DNA from: G963665185 sp049723905
GTDB lineage: Bacteria > Desulfobacterota > Desulfovibrionia > Desulfovibrionales > Desulfovibrionaceae
Assembly (NCBI RefSeq): GCF_049723905.1
Contig: NZ_JBJKFD010000001.1
Coordinates: 2,046,001 to 2,110,000, forward strand
Direction of reading: 5' to 3'
DNA length: 64,000 bases
Part shown: positions 16,192 through 24,951 of the stretch, piece by piece
Numbering within the stretch: position 1 is the stretch's first letter
How the letters are laid out: each line of letters opens with the position of its first letter
Translations under genes and position numbers: made by a program
Notes under the pieces: model-generated
The model's input: only the letters and a program-made list of their open reading frames with translations
The model's database searches: none
What the model was told of the DNA's origin: nothing

Positions 16192-17313
16192 ATGAAAAGC
16201 TATCCACCATGCCTTCTGGCAGCCATCACATTGTGTTTTCTGCTGTTTCCCGGCGCTTTGTTTGCGCAAAATGCCACCGATTCCGAGGACAAGGTGGAGC
16301 GCAGCGCGGTTGGCGACCATTCCGGCTACGTGGGCAACCCGGCCCCTACCCTCGTCGTTCATTTGGAAAACGATACCTTTACCGGTACGGACCGCTACTA
16401 CACCAATGGGGTCAAGCTGACCTGGCTTTCCAAAGACCTGGAAACCCTGAGCGACGAAGAGAACCTCCCCGGCTGGTTCAAACACTCGCTGGGCTGGCTG
16501 GACAACCTCTCGCTGGGCGAACGGCAGGCCAACGGGCCCAAGGCATGGCGAAACATAGGCATCTCTGTGGGGCAGAGTATTTTCACTCCCCAGGAGACCG
16601 ACACGGAAATTCCCGATCCCGATGACCGGCCCTACGCAGGCTGGCTGTATGCCTCCTTTGCCCTGCACAGCAAAACCGAACGCAAATTGGACACTTTGGA
16701 GCTCACTTTGGGCGTGGTTGGACCGTCCGCCCTGGGCAAGGAAACCCAAAACAGCGTCCACCGCCAGATAGGCGCCAAGGAATCCGAAGGCTGGGAATAC
16801 CAGCTAAAGGACGAACCCGGCATAATCCTTACCTGGATGCGCTACTACCGGGCCTTTCAGGCCGGGCTGCAGCCCGACGGCAAAGGATTTGGCGAGGACT
16901 TCATCCTGCACGGCGGCGGCTGCCTGGGCAACGTCTACACCTATGCGGCCCTCGGCGGAGAATGGCGAATAGGCTACAACCTGCCGCACGACTTCGGCAC
17001 CTCGCTCATCGCACCCGGCGGCGACGTCAAGGCCCCGGCCGATCCGGCCAACGAAGCCGACTGGGGCGCGCTGGTCTTTATCGGTTTTGAAGGACGCGCC
17101 GTGGCCCGCAATATTTTTCTGGACGGCAACACCTGGCAGTCCGGCCCCCACGTCAATAAAAAACCAATGGTAGCGGACGCCAGCGTCGGCTTTTCCGTCT
17201 ACTACGGCCCCATGAAGGTGACGTACATGTCGGTCTACCGCAGCAAGGAATTCGACAGCCAGCCCTACAGCGGCCAGATGTTCGGCTCCCTGAGCATGAC
17301 CTATTCTTTCTGA
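16192..17313 (+). CDS. lpxR: LpxR-like outer membrane lipid A 3'-O-deacylase
   Basis: A 373-residue outer membrane beta-barrel of the LpxR (DUF2219) family, which removes the 3' acyl chains of lipid A at the cell surface. A signal peptide (MKSYPPCLLAAITLCFLLFPGALFA) is clear with the start at 16192. ENDTFTGTDRYYTNG near residues 50-64 carries the catalytic Asn-Asp pair, and SVHRQIGAKESEGWEYQLKDEP near 190 carries the catalytic histidine. The chain ends in aromatic Phe (SMTYSF), the usual barrel end. It indicates a lipid-A-bearing outer membrane. It stands alone, divergent from the MFS gene. Confidence 0.88.
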   Translation: MKSYPPCLLAAITLCFLLFPGALFAQNATDSEDKVERSAVGDHSGYVGNPAPTLVVHLENDTFTGTDRYYTNGVKLTWLSKDLETLSDEENLPGWFKHSLGWLDNLSLGERQANGPKAWRNIGISVGQSIFTPQETDTEIPDPDDRPYAGWLYASFALHSKTERKLDTLELTLGVVGPSALGKETQNSVHRQIGAKESEGWEYQLKDEPGIILTWMRYYRAFQAGLQPDGKGFGEDFILHGGGCLGNVYTYAALGGEWRIGYNLPHDFGTSLIAPGGDVKAPADPANEADWGALVFIGFEGRAVARNIFLDGNTWQSGPHVNKKPMVADASVGFSVYYGPMKVTYMSVYRSKEFDSQPYSGQMFGSLSMTYSF

Positions 17314-17318
17314 TGCAT

Positions 17319-17352
17319 GAAAAATCCCCTGTCGCATAAAAAATGCGCAGGG
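17319..17352 (-). terminator. Intrinsic terminator of the SprA-related gene
   Basis: CCCTGTCGCAT pairs with ATGCGCAGGG around an A-rich loop; on the minus strand the stem is followed by a T-run. It lies 35 bases beyond the leftward stop at 17387. Confidence 0.55.
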
Positions 17353-17386
17353 AAAAAAGCATCCCGCCAATTATACGAAGAAAATA

Positions 17387-18190
17387 TCAGATAACGAGGG
17401 AAAGGCCGGAGGTGGCGTTGCGGCCACCCGAAGCGTTGTGAAAGATTGCGTTCTGCGTGTAGCTTTCCAGGGCGCGGGAGCGTCTGGCGCCACCGCTTTG
17501 CGAGGGGGCACTGCTGCCTTGTGACGCGCCGATATAGAATTCTTCTACAGAAAACTGCGCGGCTTCGGGACCGGCAGAAGAAATCTTCGCGCCCAGGGAA
17601 GCCGGGCTTCCAGTGGTTCCTTCTTCCTTTTCAGCCTGCTCCTGTTCCTGCAGATCGTTCCGGGCCTCGGCTTCCATCTGCGAGGCCTTGGCCGCAACAA
17701 TCATATCCTGGCCCGAAGGATTGGCCGGAGCCAGGGCCGCCTGGCGCACGGAACGCGCCTTGTCCTTGGTAGCCTGCGGGTCGCCCCCCACCTTGGAGGT
17801 GTCTATGGAAACCTCGCCGCCAATGGCGTACATCTGGCCGTCCGGGCCTTTCTGCAAGGTATAGCGAGGGCCGGAGGCAATGGCCGAACCGCCTGCTGCA
17901 ACGTGTGCCTGCTCGTGGGAGCGGACCTCCCGGTCACGCTGCTTCAGCTCCTTGAGGTCGGCGGCCTGTTCCGCGCCCACTTCCCGGGGGGCGGACGTCT
18001 TGGCATTGGAGGTTTTTCTTCCGCCCGTTCTGCCGCGCTTTGCAGGCTCTTCCCCTTCCTGCACCTTTTGTTCGGCAACCTGAATATGGCGCGCCGTGGT
18101 CTGCTGCAATGCATCGCACATGCAGACCATCCCGCCGCATTTGGGGCAGGACTGCAAAGAAGAAAAGGTGATTCCAGAGGTATCCAGCAT
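17387..18190 (-). CDS. SprA-related putative zinc metalloprotease
   Basis: A 267-residue protein with the gluzincin motif HEQAH at about residue 115 within DREVRSHEQAHVAAGG, followed by YTLQKGPDGQMYAIGGEVSID and the ATKDKARSVRQAALAPANPSGQD block; these are the hallmarks of the SprA-related family (PF12118). The N-terminus carries a CPKCGGMVCMC knuckle that may bind zinc. The middle is charged and coiled; the C-terminus is low-complexity. No signal peptide is seen. The ATG at 18190 (MLDTSGITFSS) is preferred over a TTG 23 codons upstream. Substrate unknown. Confidence 0.75.
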   Translation of the reverse strand: MLDTSGITFSSLQSCPKCGGMVCMCDALQQTTARHIQVAEQKVQEGEEPAKRGRTGGRKTSNAKTSAPREVGAEQAADLKELKQRDREVRSHEQAHVAAGGSAIASGPRYTLQKGPDGQMYAIGGEVSIDTSKVGGDPQATKDKARSVRQAALAPANPSGQDMIVAAKASQMEAEARNDLQEQEQAEKEEGTTGSPASLGAKISSAGPEAAQFSVEEFYIGASQGSSAPSQSGGARRSRALESYTQNAIFHNASGGRNATSGLSLVI

Positions 18191-18410
18191 GGGCGTCCCA
18201 GGACAAGGTTGCCTTGTAAATAAAAATCCGCTTACGGTCCCTATCGGACACTTGGACAAAAACCTTTAGCCCCATTGAAAACTTTTTTGCATCTTTTCGA
18301 AAAAAATGGATTCCCCTGCCCCATTCGCGTAGGCTGATGCACACAATGATCGCAATTCGCGTATACAAGGCATGCCGTTTATTACGATACCAACCCCCTT
18401 GGAGGCTATC

Positions 18411-18818
18411 ATGTCCATCAAGCAGCTTTGCCCCATCCTGATTTGCGACGATCCTGCCACGTGTGCGGATTTTTACATTCATCGTTTGGGCTTTCAAACG
18501 TCCTTCCAGAACGAAGAATACGTGGGTCTGGAGTACACGAACGGCGAGTGCCGCATAGAACTCGGACTTTTGCGTGGCTGTGCCAAAACCCCGGTGTACA
18601 GCGGCCAGGGCGTTATTTTCGGGCTGGAAGTGGAGGACGTGGACGCGGAGTACGAACGCCTCAGCGCCGAAGGCGTCACCTTTGTGCAAAGCCCCCAGGA
18701 CAATCCATGGGGCGACAGAAGCTGCATTTGCATTGATCCGGCAGGCATGGCAGTCTATCTCTACCTTCCTATCGAGCCGAGTGAAGAATACAGCTCCGCG
18801 TTTGTAGACGGGAAGTAA
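18411..18818 (+). CDS. VOC/bleomycin-resistance-like protein
   Basis: A 135-residue vicinal-oxygen-chelate fold protein. The pattern CDDPATCADFYIHRLGF, then GVIFGLEVEDVDAEYERL and DPAGMAVYLYLP fits the paired beta-alpha-beta-beta-beta modules. The first-strand histidine used for metal binding by glyoxalases is absent, so a ligand-binding role like the bleomycin-resistance branch is more likely than catalysis. GGAGG lies six bases before the ATG at 18411. It stands alone. Confidence 0.8.
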   Translation: MSIKQLCPILICDDPATCADFYIHRLGFQTSFQNEEYVGLEYTNGECRIELGLLRGCAKTPVYSGQGVIFGLEVEDVDAEYERLSAEGVTFVQSPQDNPWGDRSCICIDPAGMAVYLYLPIEPSEEYSSAFVDGK

Positions 18819-18860
18819 CATCGGCTTTTCCAGACAGCAGGGTTGCAAACCTTCTTCTGG

Positions 18861-18984
18861 CAGGCTGCAGATAAAGGCCCGATAGCTTCGGTGCTTCGAA
18901 CAAAACTAATCCTCGCGTATCTACAAAATACGCGTGGCCTTGTTTTGTGCAGCACCTTGCTCTCACACTTTTCCAAGCAGCCGG
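18861..18984 (+). repeat. Dispersed inverted-terminus element, family 1, copy B
   Basis: About 124 bp between CAGGCTG (18861) and CAGCCGG (18978-18984). The inner stem CGCGTAT (18914-18920) / ATACGCG (18928-18934) is the same as in copy A, but the outer stem is ACAAAAC (18900-18906) / GTTTTGT (18942-18948), a different yet complementary sequence. The left arm GATAAAGGCCCGATAGC is shared with copy D. No gene is seen in 18819-19132. Confidence 0.7.
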
Positions 18985-19132
18985 AACGTTTTTTAGCGAA
19001 TTATCTTGAATATCAATCTGGCAGGCTACCCGAGTTTACCGGACAGCCTGTAAGTCCCGACGCAACAAACATCACTGCGTCGGCATCCGCACCCCGTGAG
19101 CGGGGCGAACCCAAAACACGCAAGGAGGCCGC

Positions 19133-19561
19133 ATGGCCAAGGCAAAAAAGGGCGATACCGTCAAAGTGCACTACACGGGAACGCTGGGCGACGGATCACA
19201 GTTTGACTCTTCCCAGGGACGCGATCCGCTTGAGTTCGTCGTAGGCCAGGGAATGGTTATTCCCGGCTTTGAAAACGCAGTGGACGGCCTGGAAGTGGGC
19301 GAAAGCGTCTCCGTAGCCATCCCCTGCGCCGATGCATACGGTGAGTACAACGACGAGCTTACCGGCACCATCGAGCGCGACCGTCTGCCCGACGACCTCA
19401 ACCCCGAGGTAGGCATGATGCTGCAGCTTTCCGCAGAAGACGGCCAGACCCTTCAGGTGATGGTTACGGAAATGGACGAAGAAACCATCTCCGTGGACGG
19501 CAACCACCCCCTGGCCGGAAAAGACCTCAACTTCGACATTGAACTGGTGGAAATAGCCTAA
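19133..19561 (+). CDS. FKBP-type peptidyl-prolyl isomerase (SlyD-like)
   Basis: A 142-residue cytoplasmic isomerase/chaperone that speeds proline cis-trans isomerisation during folding. VKVHYTGTLGDGSQFDSS and PLEFVVGQGMVIPGFENAV are the two halves of the FKBP site, with the insert-in-flap domain (about residues 68-120) between them as in SlyD. The histidine-rich metal tail of E. coli SlyD is absent. AAGGAGG precedes the ATG. A terminator follows, so it is monocistronic. Confidence 0.92.
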   Translation: MAKAKKGDTVKVHYTGTLGDGSQFDSSQGRDPLEFVVGQGMVIPGFENAVDGLEVGESVSVAIPCADAYGEYNDELTGTIERDRLPDDLNPEVGMMLQLSAEDGQTLQVMVTEMDEETISVDGNHPLAGKDLNFDIELVEIA

Positions 19562-19584
19562 CTTTTTCACCATACACTTTGCTT

Positions 19585-19626
19585 GCCCTGCCGGAATATC
19601 CACGATATCTCGGCAGGGCATTTTTT
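19585..19626 (+). terminator. Intrinsic terminator of the FKBP gene
   Basis: GCCCTGCCG (19585-19593) pairs with CGGCAGGGC (19611-19619), followed by ATTTTTT. Confidence 0.8.
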
Positions 19627-19724
19627 GGTGCCCCACCTTGTGATTTTAATTTGGTTGCACTCGCAACGTATTGTCGTTATTCTCGAAACTAAATTTGGGG
19701 CAAATTCTCAGGAGCTAACATATT

Positions 19725-20270
19725 ATGACCACCTTCAATCCCGACCGTTCCATTGGTCGCTGGATAAGCATGGCCTATCGTCTTATGACGAGAGTGCTCA
19801 ACCGCGAGTTGGAACCTCTGGGTCTAAGCATCACACAGGCATTTTTTCTCATTGTTCTCTTTTTTCAGGACGGCCAATCGCAGGAAGAGCTGTCCACCAT
19901 CCTCCAGATAGACAAGGCCAATACGGCAAGGGCTCTGTCCAAGCTGGAGAGCCTGGGACTCATCACCAGGGAACTCGCCCCCCACGACCGGCGGACCAAA
20001 CTGGTGCAACCTACAGACAAGGCTCGCGCCATCCAGCCGAAATTCTTTAAAATATTTACCCACATGTCGGAGCACATTTCCGAACGCTTCACATCCGAAG
20101 AACAGGATATTTTTCTCCAAATGCTGGCCGAACTCGTGGACAGCCTCATTGAGCAAATCGCAGAGGCCGAGGGCAAAGAAAAATCCGACATCTGTAGAGA
20201 AATGTGCCCCAGGAAAAAGAACATCCTCTGGCACCCCTGGAGCTCCCTGGGAGACCCCGCAGCGGAATAG
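19725..20270 (+). CDS. MarR family transcriptional regulator
   Basis: A 181-residue winged-helix regulator. After an N-terminal dimerisation helix (SIGRWISMAYRLMTRVLNRELEP), the helix-turn-helix is QSQEELSTILQIDKANTARALSKLESLGLI, followed by the wing HDRRTKLVQPTDKAR, all standard MarR. The C-terminus (DICREMCPRKKN) has two cysteines beyond the usual end. AGGAGC lies 9 bases before the ATG. MarR proteins usually control a neighbour or themselves; here the next gene is 700 bases away, so the target is unknown. Confidence 0.9.
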   Translation: MTTFNPDRSIGRWISMAYRLMTRVLNRELEPLGLSITQAFFLIVLFFQDGQSQEELSTILQIDKANTARALSKLESLGLITRELAPHDRRTKLVQPTDKARAIQPKFFKIFTHMSEHISERFTSEEQDIFLQMLAELVDSLIEQIAEAEGKEKSDICREMCPRKKNILWHPWSSLGDPAAE

Positions 20271-20968
20271 CTGGTTTCTCTCCCCGGCTCCACGCCCCTT
20301 CCCACCACGCCATGGTCCGTCCACTTGGGAAGTCTCGCGTTACTGTCATACCCCGGACAACTCCGGTGTTTGCTCTATTTCTACGGCCCTGCCCTTTCCG
20401 GAGGGACGCGGCTTTTGCCGTAGCTGGCAGCCCGTGACATCCCCTGCCCCTGGGCAAGCCGACGAGTGCGCCGCCCACAAAATACAGGTGTAGTGTTTAT
20501 CCAGAACCACGGTCTGAAAACGAGATTTTCAGCTTCGCTCACACCGCCTCCACAATCTTCCCCATGCAAAATCGCGAAAATAGCGCCCGGCGGCCTCTGC
20601 CCATCATGTGCCATGCCACGCGGACTGTCCCATATGAGAAGAGATGCAAATTGAACGGACGCGGCACGGGGCCGAACCTTTGCATTCCGTATGTGGCTGG
20701 AATCCTGCGGGGGTTCCCGAAATAGAGAAAAACACGTACAACGCATACGTCCATCATTTCATCGGCAGGAATTCATGCACGGTTGCCCGCCTGCATGTCC
20801 GCCGATACCGGCAGGAACGCATCCGTGCCTGGACCGACCTTCCCGGTTCGGCCATTCCAGTCCGGTCATTGCCGCTCCACCGAAAGCCGGGGGAGGCGGG
20901 AAAAAGCGGAGTGCAACGCCCGCACCTTTCAAAACAGCCTGACCAACTACCAGCCAGGAATGACGCGC
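20271..20968. other. Gene-free spacer between MarR and the succinyl-CoA synthetase fusion
   Basis: Nearly 700 bases without a credible gene. It contains repeat family 2 copy 2 (20513-20662). Open frames here lack ribosome sites and protein-like composition. The frame of the next gene is open back to about 20783 without a start supported by a ribosome site. Confidence 0.5.
20513..20662 (+). repeat. Dispersed repeat family 2, copy 2
   Basis: TCTGAAAACGAGATTTTCAG followed by CTTCGCTCACACCGCCT and, after about 100 bases, GATGCAAATTGAACGGACGC. Both ends and the order of blocks match copy 1 at 1101-1222. Confidence 0.5.
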
Positions 20969-23074
20969 ATGCAGTTGAATGAGCATCTGAGCAAAGTGTT
21001 GTTTGTAGAGGCCGAAATTCCCACACCGCAGGGCATTCTTTTTTCTCCGGAAAACATAGGCACACTCTGGCCCGATTTTTCGCCCCCCTGGGTTCTCAAG
21101 GCCCAGGTGCTGGCCGGTGGACGGGGCAAGGCGGGCGGCGTTCGCATTGTGGACGACAAGGACGCCTTTGTCCGCGAGGCCGGGGAAATCTTCGGTCTGC
21201 ATATCAAGGGCAAGCCGGTTCCCCTGTTGCGGGTGGAACCCAAGGCGGACATTGCCGAAGAATTCTACCTTTCCTTTACCGTGGCCCGGAACAGGGAAAG
21301 CATGGTTCTGACCGTCTCGGGCAGCGGCGGCGTGGACGTGGAATCCGTGGCCGACAAATCGAAGATCAGCATCCAGAACGTGGACGTGGTCACCGGCCCC
21401 GCCCCCAGCCAGGTACGTACCGCCTTTTTCCGGCTGGGGCTGGGCAAGGAACACTTTGTCGGATTCGCCAAACTGGTGGGTACGCTGTTCAAGGCCGTGC
21501 GCAACTACGGCCTGCTGCTGGCCGAAATCAACCCTCTTGTGTTGACTTCGGACGGCCAATGGCTGGCCCTGGACGGCAAGGTGGAGATTGACGACAACGT
21601 GCGCGACATGCGCACCGAGCTGGACCGCTTTTACGAACCCCGCCACGCCTCTGCCGAGGAAACAGCCTCACGCGGCCACGGCCTGAGCTTTGTTACCCTG
21701 GACGGCTGGGTGGGGCTGCTGGCAAACGGCGCAGGCCTTGCCATGGCCACCATGGACCTGCTCAATTTTTCCGGCCTTCCGGCCGCCAACTTTCTGGACC
21801 TGGGCGGAACCGCGGACCAGAAACGCATGGAAGTGGCGCTCAAGCTCCTGTTTGGGGACAAACAGGTGCGGGCCGTGTTCATCAACCTGTTCGGCGGCAT
21901 CCTTTCCTGCGAAAGCGTTGCCCTGGCCCTCAAGGAGGTCCTGGCCGGAACGCCGCCGGAAAAACCTCTGGTCGTCCGCTTTGCCGGAAACGGCGCTGCC
22001 CAAGGACGCGAGGTGCTGGACAGCCTGAAGCTGCCGGGTATCCATTCCGCCGACGACATGGGCACGGCCATGGAAATTCTCTCCGGCCTGGGGCCGCGCA
22101 AAGACAATCCGCCGGTTATCGAGATGCCGGAAATTGCAGCGCCAGAAAAAAATAATGATGCCGCACTGCCCATTGCCGGACAAGACACCGGACAGAACGC
22201 CGTCTTCGACGTGCACGGCGGGTCCAAGGTGCTGGTGCAGGGCATTACCGGCAAAGTGGCCATGCGGCACGTGGAGTACATGCAGGCATACGGCACCAAT
22301 ATCGTGGCCGGGGTCACACCCTTCAAGGGCGGGCAGACCTGCCTGGGCGTACCGGTCTACAACAGCGTGTACGACGCCTGCCTGGACCACGACATCGACG
22401 TGAGCATCATTTTCGTGCCTGCGGCCTTTGCCGCGGACGCCATCCTCGAAGCTGGGGACAATAATCTGCCGTGGACCATCTGCATTACCGAGGGCATCAG
22501 CCAACAGGACATGCTCTCCGTCCTGCCCCGGCTGCGCAACTCCCGCACCCGGCTTATCGGCCCCAACACACCGGGCATGATCGTTCCGGGCCAGACCAAG
22601 ATAGGCATCCTGCCAGCCGATCCCTTTACCCCCGGCAACGTGGCCGTGTTCTCGCGCAGCGGCACCCTCACCTACGAGGCGTCCAGCCGCATGAGCGCGG
22701 CGGGCTTTGGGCAGAGTTTCTGCGTGGGCATAGGCGGCGATCCCTTCATTGGGCAACGATTTACAGACCTGATGGCCATGGCCCGCAACCATGAGGAAAC
22801 CAAGGCCGTGCTGGTGCTGGGCGAGATCGGCGGACGGGCCGAAGAGGATTTGGCAGAATACATCGTCCGCACCCGCTTTCCCAAGCCCGTGCTGGCCTTC
22901 ATAGCCGGGCAGACCGCTCCGCGCGGCAAACGGCTGGGACATGCCGGAGCCATTTTGGAAGAATCAGGCAACGGCGTGGGCGGCAAGCTGGCCCGGCTGG
23001 CAGGAGCGGGAATACATTTGTGCCGGGATCTGGAAAGCATTCCCGGCATGGTAAAAAAAGCGCTGAAACACTGA
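20969..23074 (+). CDS. Fused succinyl-CoA synthetase (beta-alpha), ADP/GDP-forming
   Basis: A 701-residue single-chain acyl-CoA synthetase that joins a SucC-like beta chain (about residues 1-390) to a SucD-like alpha chain (about 410-701) by a linker rich in Pro, Glu and Asn. The beta part has the ATP-grasp signature AQVLAGGRGKAGGV, LLAEINPLVL and NGAGLAMATMDLL; the alpha part has the CoA-binding GSKVLVQGITGKVAMRHV, SRSGTLTYE and the phospho-histidine motif GHAGAI. The order beta then alpha matches gene order sucC-sucD, so a gene fusion is likely. The start at 20969 aligns with the SucC N-terminus and has AGGA nine bases upstream; 20960 is an alternative. Succinate is the likeliest acid, acetate possible. 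Confidence 0.88.
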   Translation: MQLNEHLSKVLFVEAEIPTPQGILFSPENIGTLWPDFSPPWVLKAQVLAGGRGKAGGVRIVDDKDAFVREAGEIFGLHIKGKPVPLLRVEPKADIAEEFYLSFTVARNRESMVLTVSGSGGVDVESVADKSKISIQNVDVVTGPAPSQVRTAFFRLGLGKEHFVGFAKLVGTLFKAVRNYGLLLAEINPLVLTSDGQWLALDGKVEIDDNVRDMRTELDRFYEPRHASAEETASRGHGLSFVTLDGWVGLLANGAGLAMATMDLLNFSGLPAANFLDLGGTADQKRMEVALKLLFGDKQVRAVFINLFGGILSCESVALALKEVLAGTPPEKPLVVRFAGNGAAQGREVLDSLKLPGIHSADDMGTAMEILSGLGPRKDNPPVIEMPEIAAPEKNNDAALPIAGQDTGQNAVFDVHGGSKVLVQGITGKVAMRHVEYMQAYGTNIVAGVTPFKGGQTCLGVPVYNSVYDACLDHDIDVSIIFVPAAFAADAILEAGDNNLPWTICITEGISQQDMLSVLPRLRNSRTRLIGPNTPGMIVPGQTKIGILPADPFTPGNVAVFSRSGTLTYEASSRMSAAGFGQSFCVGIGGDPFIGQRFTDLMAMARNHEETKAVLVLGEIGGRAEEDLAEYIVRTRFPKPVLAFIAGQTAPRGKRLGHAGAILEESGNGVGGKLARLAGAGIHLCRDLESIPGMVKKALKH

Positions 23075-23113
23075 GATAACACCGCCCTTTCTTCTAGCAA
23101 CACGCGATATTCC

Positions 23114-23153
23114 GGCCCTTCGGATCGACCATGCACTATCGATCCGAAGGGCC
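23114..23153 (+). terminator. Long hairpin after the fused synthetase gene
   Basis: GGCCCTTCGGATCGA (23114-23128) pairs exactly with TCGATCCGAAGGGCC (23139-23153). No T-run follows, so it may stabilise the 3' end rather than terminate. Nothing else is recognised in 23075-23382. Confidence 0.5.
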
Positions 23154-23382
23154 GTTGCAGTTGCAATTCACTCCATGCACTTCATAAAGAGCCATTGAAA
23201 GGCGCGGCCCCCAAATAAAAAACAAGAAGGCCAGCCAGGTCGGCACGGGACGTCTGCCTGAACGCTCCCCCTTCCAATTTCCGAAATCATGCTCTTTTTC
23301 AATGTTTTACGGGGATGAGTACGATGTAATGACAAATAAGTAGTGATGGTTTAGGTTGGGCCGTAATAAATCAGGAGAAAGC

Positions 23383-24507
23383 ATGAACACCAAACAAGCT
23401 CGTATCATTATAGGCGTTGTCGTAGTGGCAATCGTCATTTCCGGGATATGGCTTTTCTCCCGCAAGGCGGAAACGCCTCCACAGGCCGTCAACGCCACGC
23501 AAAAGCCGCAGATAGCCACATCCATGCAACAAATTGCGGATAAAGCGGCTGAAACCATAGACGAAATATCGCCCGACGAGGCAACGCAAAACGGTTCGTC
23601 CGGCAATGCAACCGCCGGAGCACCCAAAACGCAGCCAGCCGCACCAGCGGTCGCAGCGAAACAAGCGCAGACCGAACCGGCTCAAAAGCAGGAAGAAACC
23701 ACAGAGGAAAATGTTGAAGACGACACCATCCGCCTGTCCTTCATAGACAATCTGTCCGCATACCTCGTGGCCGGATACCAGCCGCCCAAAAGCCGGAAGA
23801 ACCCCACGGAGCGCGGCAGGCTTGCCATTTCCTACAAGCAGGTCAACATGCACTATGGGCTGGACCCGTCCCTGTTCGGCAATCCGGGCGGCGCCGCAGG
23901 CCAACTGCGCAAGGCCGTTCTCGACTATGCCTTTCAACCGGGCATGCTCAAGTCGCTGTACACCCTGTACGCAGACTCCTTTGTGGACCAGATGTCCGAG
24001 CAGGCACAGACGGCCGAGCGTTCCTTCCCCACCAATGGCGGCTCCTTTGCCACCGCCCAGCTCAACGCAGCCCAAAGCGCAGAGCTGCTTACACTGTATG
24101 CCAACAGATGTTCGGATGCAGCGCGTGTCTTCAAGGTCATGGCCAAAGAGCCGGAGCTGAACGACAACGTGGAAAGATACCTGCTGGCGGCGCGTAATGT
24201 GAACACCGCCTACGAACACTTCTGGAAACGCGACCTCAAGGCCCCCTCCCAGGTGGAACTTGCCGGCAAGGAAATCAAGCAGGCCATCGTCCTTCGGGAA
24301 GAGTTGCGCTCCAAGGTCATCCAGGCGATACGCAACCGCAACAACCTGAACAACCTCTCCGACGAGCAGTTGCTGTACCTGGCGCAATGGGGCCACCGCC
24401 GCTCCATGAGCGCGCCGCAGCCTGCGAAGTCCCTGGACAACCTGTCCGAAATTCTGACGGACCTGGGCAAACGGCTCAAGGCCGAGGCCCAAAAGATAGG
24501 CGAATAG
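23383..24507 (+). CDS. Membrane-anchored hypothetical protein
   Basis: A 374-residue protein with a single N-terminal membrane anchor (IIIGVVVVAIVISGIWLF, about residues 8-25), an Ala/Gln/Pro-rich linker to about residue 115, and a soluble, mainly helical domain outside the cytoplasm. The latter has blocks such as IDNLSAYLVAGYQPPKS, DPSLFGNPGG and LLYLAQWGHRRSM. I do not recognise the family; the composition suggests a periplasmic protein typical of Desulfovibrio. AGGAGA lies before the ATG at 23383. A strong terminator follows. Confidence 0.75.
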   Translation: MNTKQARIIIGVVVVAIVISGIWLFSRKAETPPQAVNATQKPQIATSMQQIADKAAETIDEISPDEATQNGSSGNATAGAPKTQPAAPAVAAKQAQTEPAQKQEETTEENVEDDTIRLSFIDNLSAYLVAGYQPPKSRKNPTERGRLAISYKQVNMHYGLDPSLFGNPGGAAGQLRKAVLDYAFQPGMLKSLYTLYADSFVDQMSEQAQTAERSFPTNGGSFATAQLNAAQSAELLTLYANRCSDAARVFKVMAKEPELNDNVERYLLAARNVNTAYEHFWKRDLKAPSQVELAGKEIKQAIVLREELRSKVIQAIRNRNNLNNLSDEQLLYLAQWGHRRSMSAPQPAKSLDNLSEILTDLGKRLKAEAQKIGE

Positions 24508-24528
24508 CTCTCCTTCCAAGCAGATAAA

Positions 24529-24570
24529 AAAAGAGGGGAGAAAGATGTTTTGTCTTTCTCCCCTCTTTTA
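24529..24570 (+). terminator. Strong intrinsic terminator
   Basis: AAAAGAGGGGAGAAAGA pairs with TCTTTCTCCCCTCTTTT around a 7-base loop and ends in TTTTATTT. Confidence 0.8.
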
Positions 24571-24776
24571 TTTGGCTATGAAAGGCTTTCCGAACGGTGT
24601 GCGAGCCTCTGGACAAGAACTTTACCTGCCAACTTGCTCCCTCGTTCTTCCTCTTTTTCTATTCAACCACCCGCCTCGGCAGGGAACGTCCTAAGACTTA
24701 AGCGCCCAAAGTGGGGGACGATACCCCCTCACGAGCTCCCCAAGACTTACAGCCTCTTTCTTTTCTTTAGGCCACC

Positions 24777-24945
24777 GTCGGCAGGTGGCGGAGAAAGGTG
24801 CGAGAGCAAGGCGCGAGGTATTTTTAAACGCGACGTGTACTTTTTTGGTACACAAGCGGCTTAAAAATGCCGAAGCAACGCCGCCATCGTGCCTTTATCG
24901 GCAGCCTGAAAAGCAACGCCGCTATCGTGCCTTTATCAGCAGCCT
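24777..24945 (-). repeat. Dispersed inverted-terminus element, family 1, copy C (expanded)
   Basis: Read on the minus strand, the left arm GATAAAGGCACGATAGCGGC is present twice in tandem, followed by an outer stem (ATTTTTAAGCCGC / GCGTTTAAAAAT), an inner stem GTGTAC-N6-GTACAC in place of CGCGTAT-N6-ATACGCG, and the right arm CGCGCCTTGCTCTCGCACC shared with copy E. It ends at CAGCCT (24940-24945). The rest of 24571-24951 holds no gene. Confidence 0.6.
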
Positions 24946-24951
24946 AAGAGA

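Noticed and set aside
20381..20746. Minus-strand frame in the spacer after marR
   Set aside because: Covers repeat family 2, lacks a ribosome site and family resemblance.
23114..23153. Long hairpin as a possible mobile-element end
   Set aside because: No second copy or terminal repeats nearby; more simply a 3' hairpin of the fused synthetase gene.
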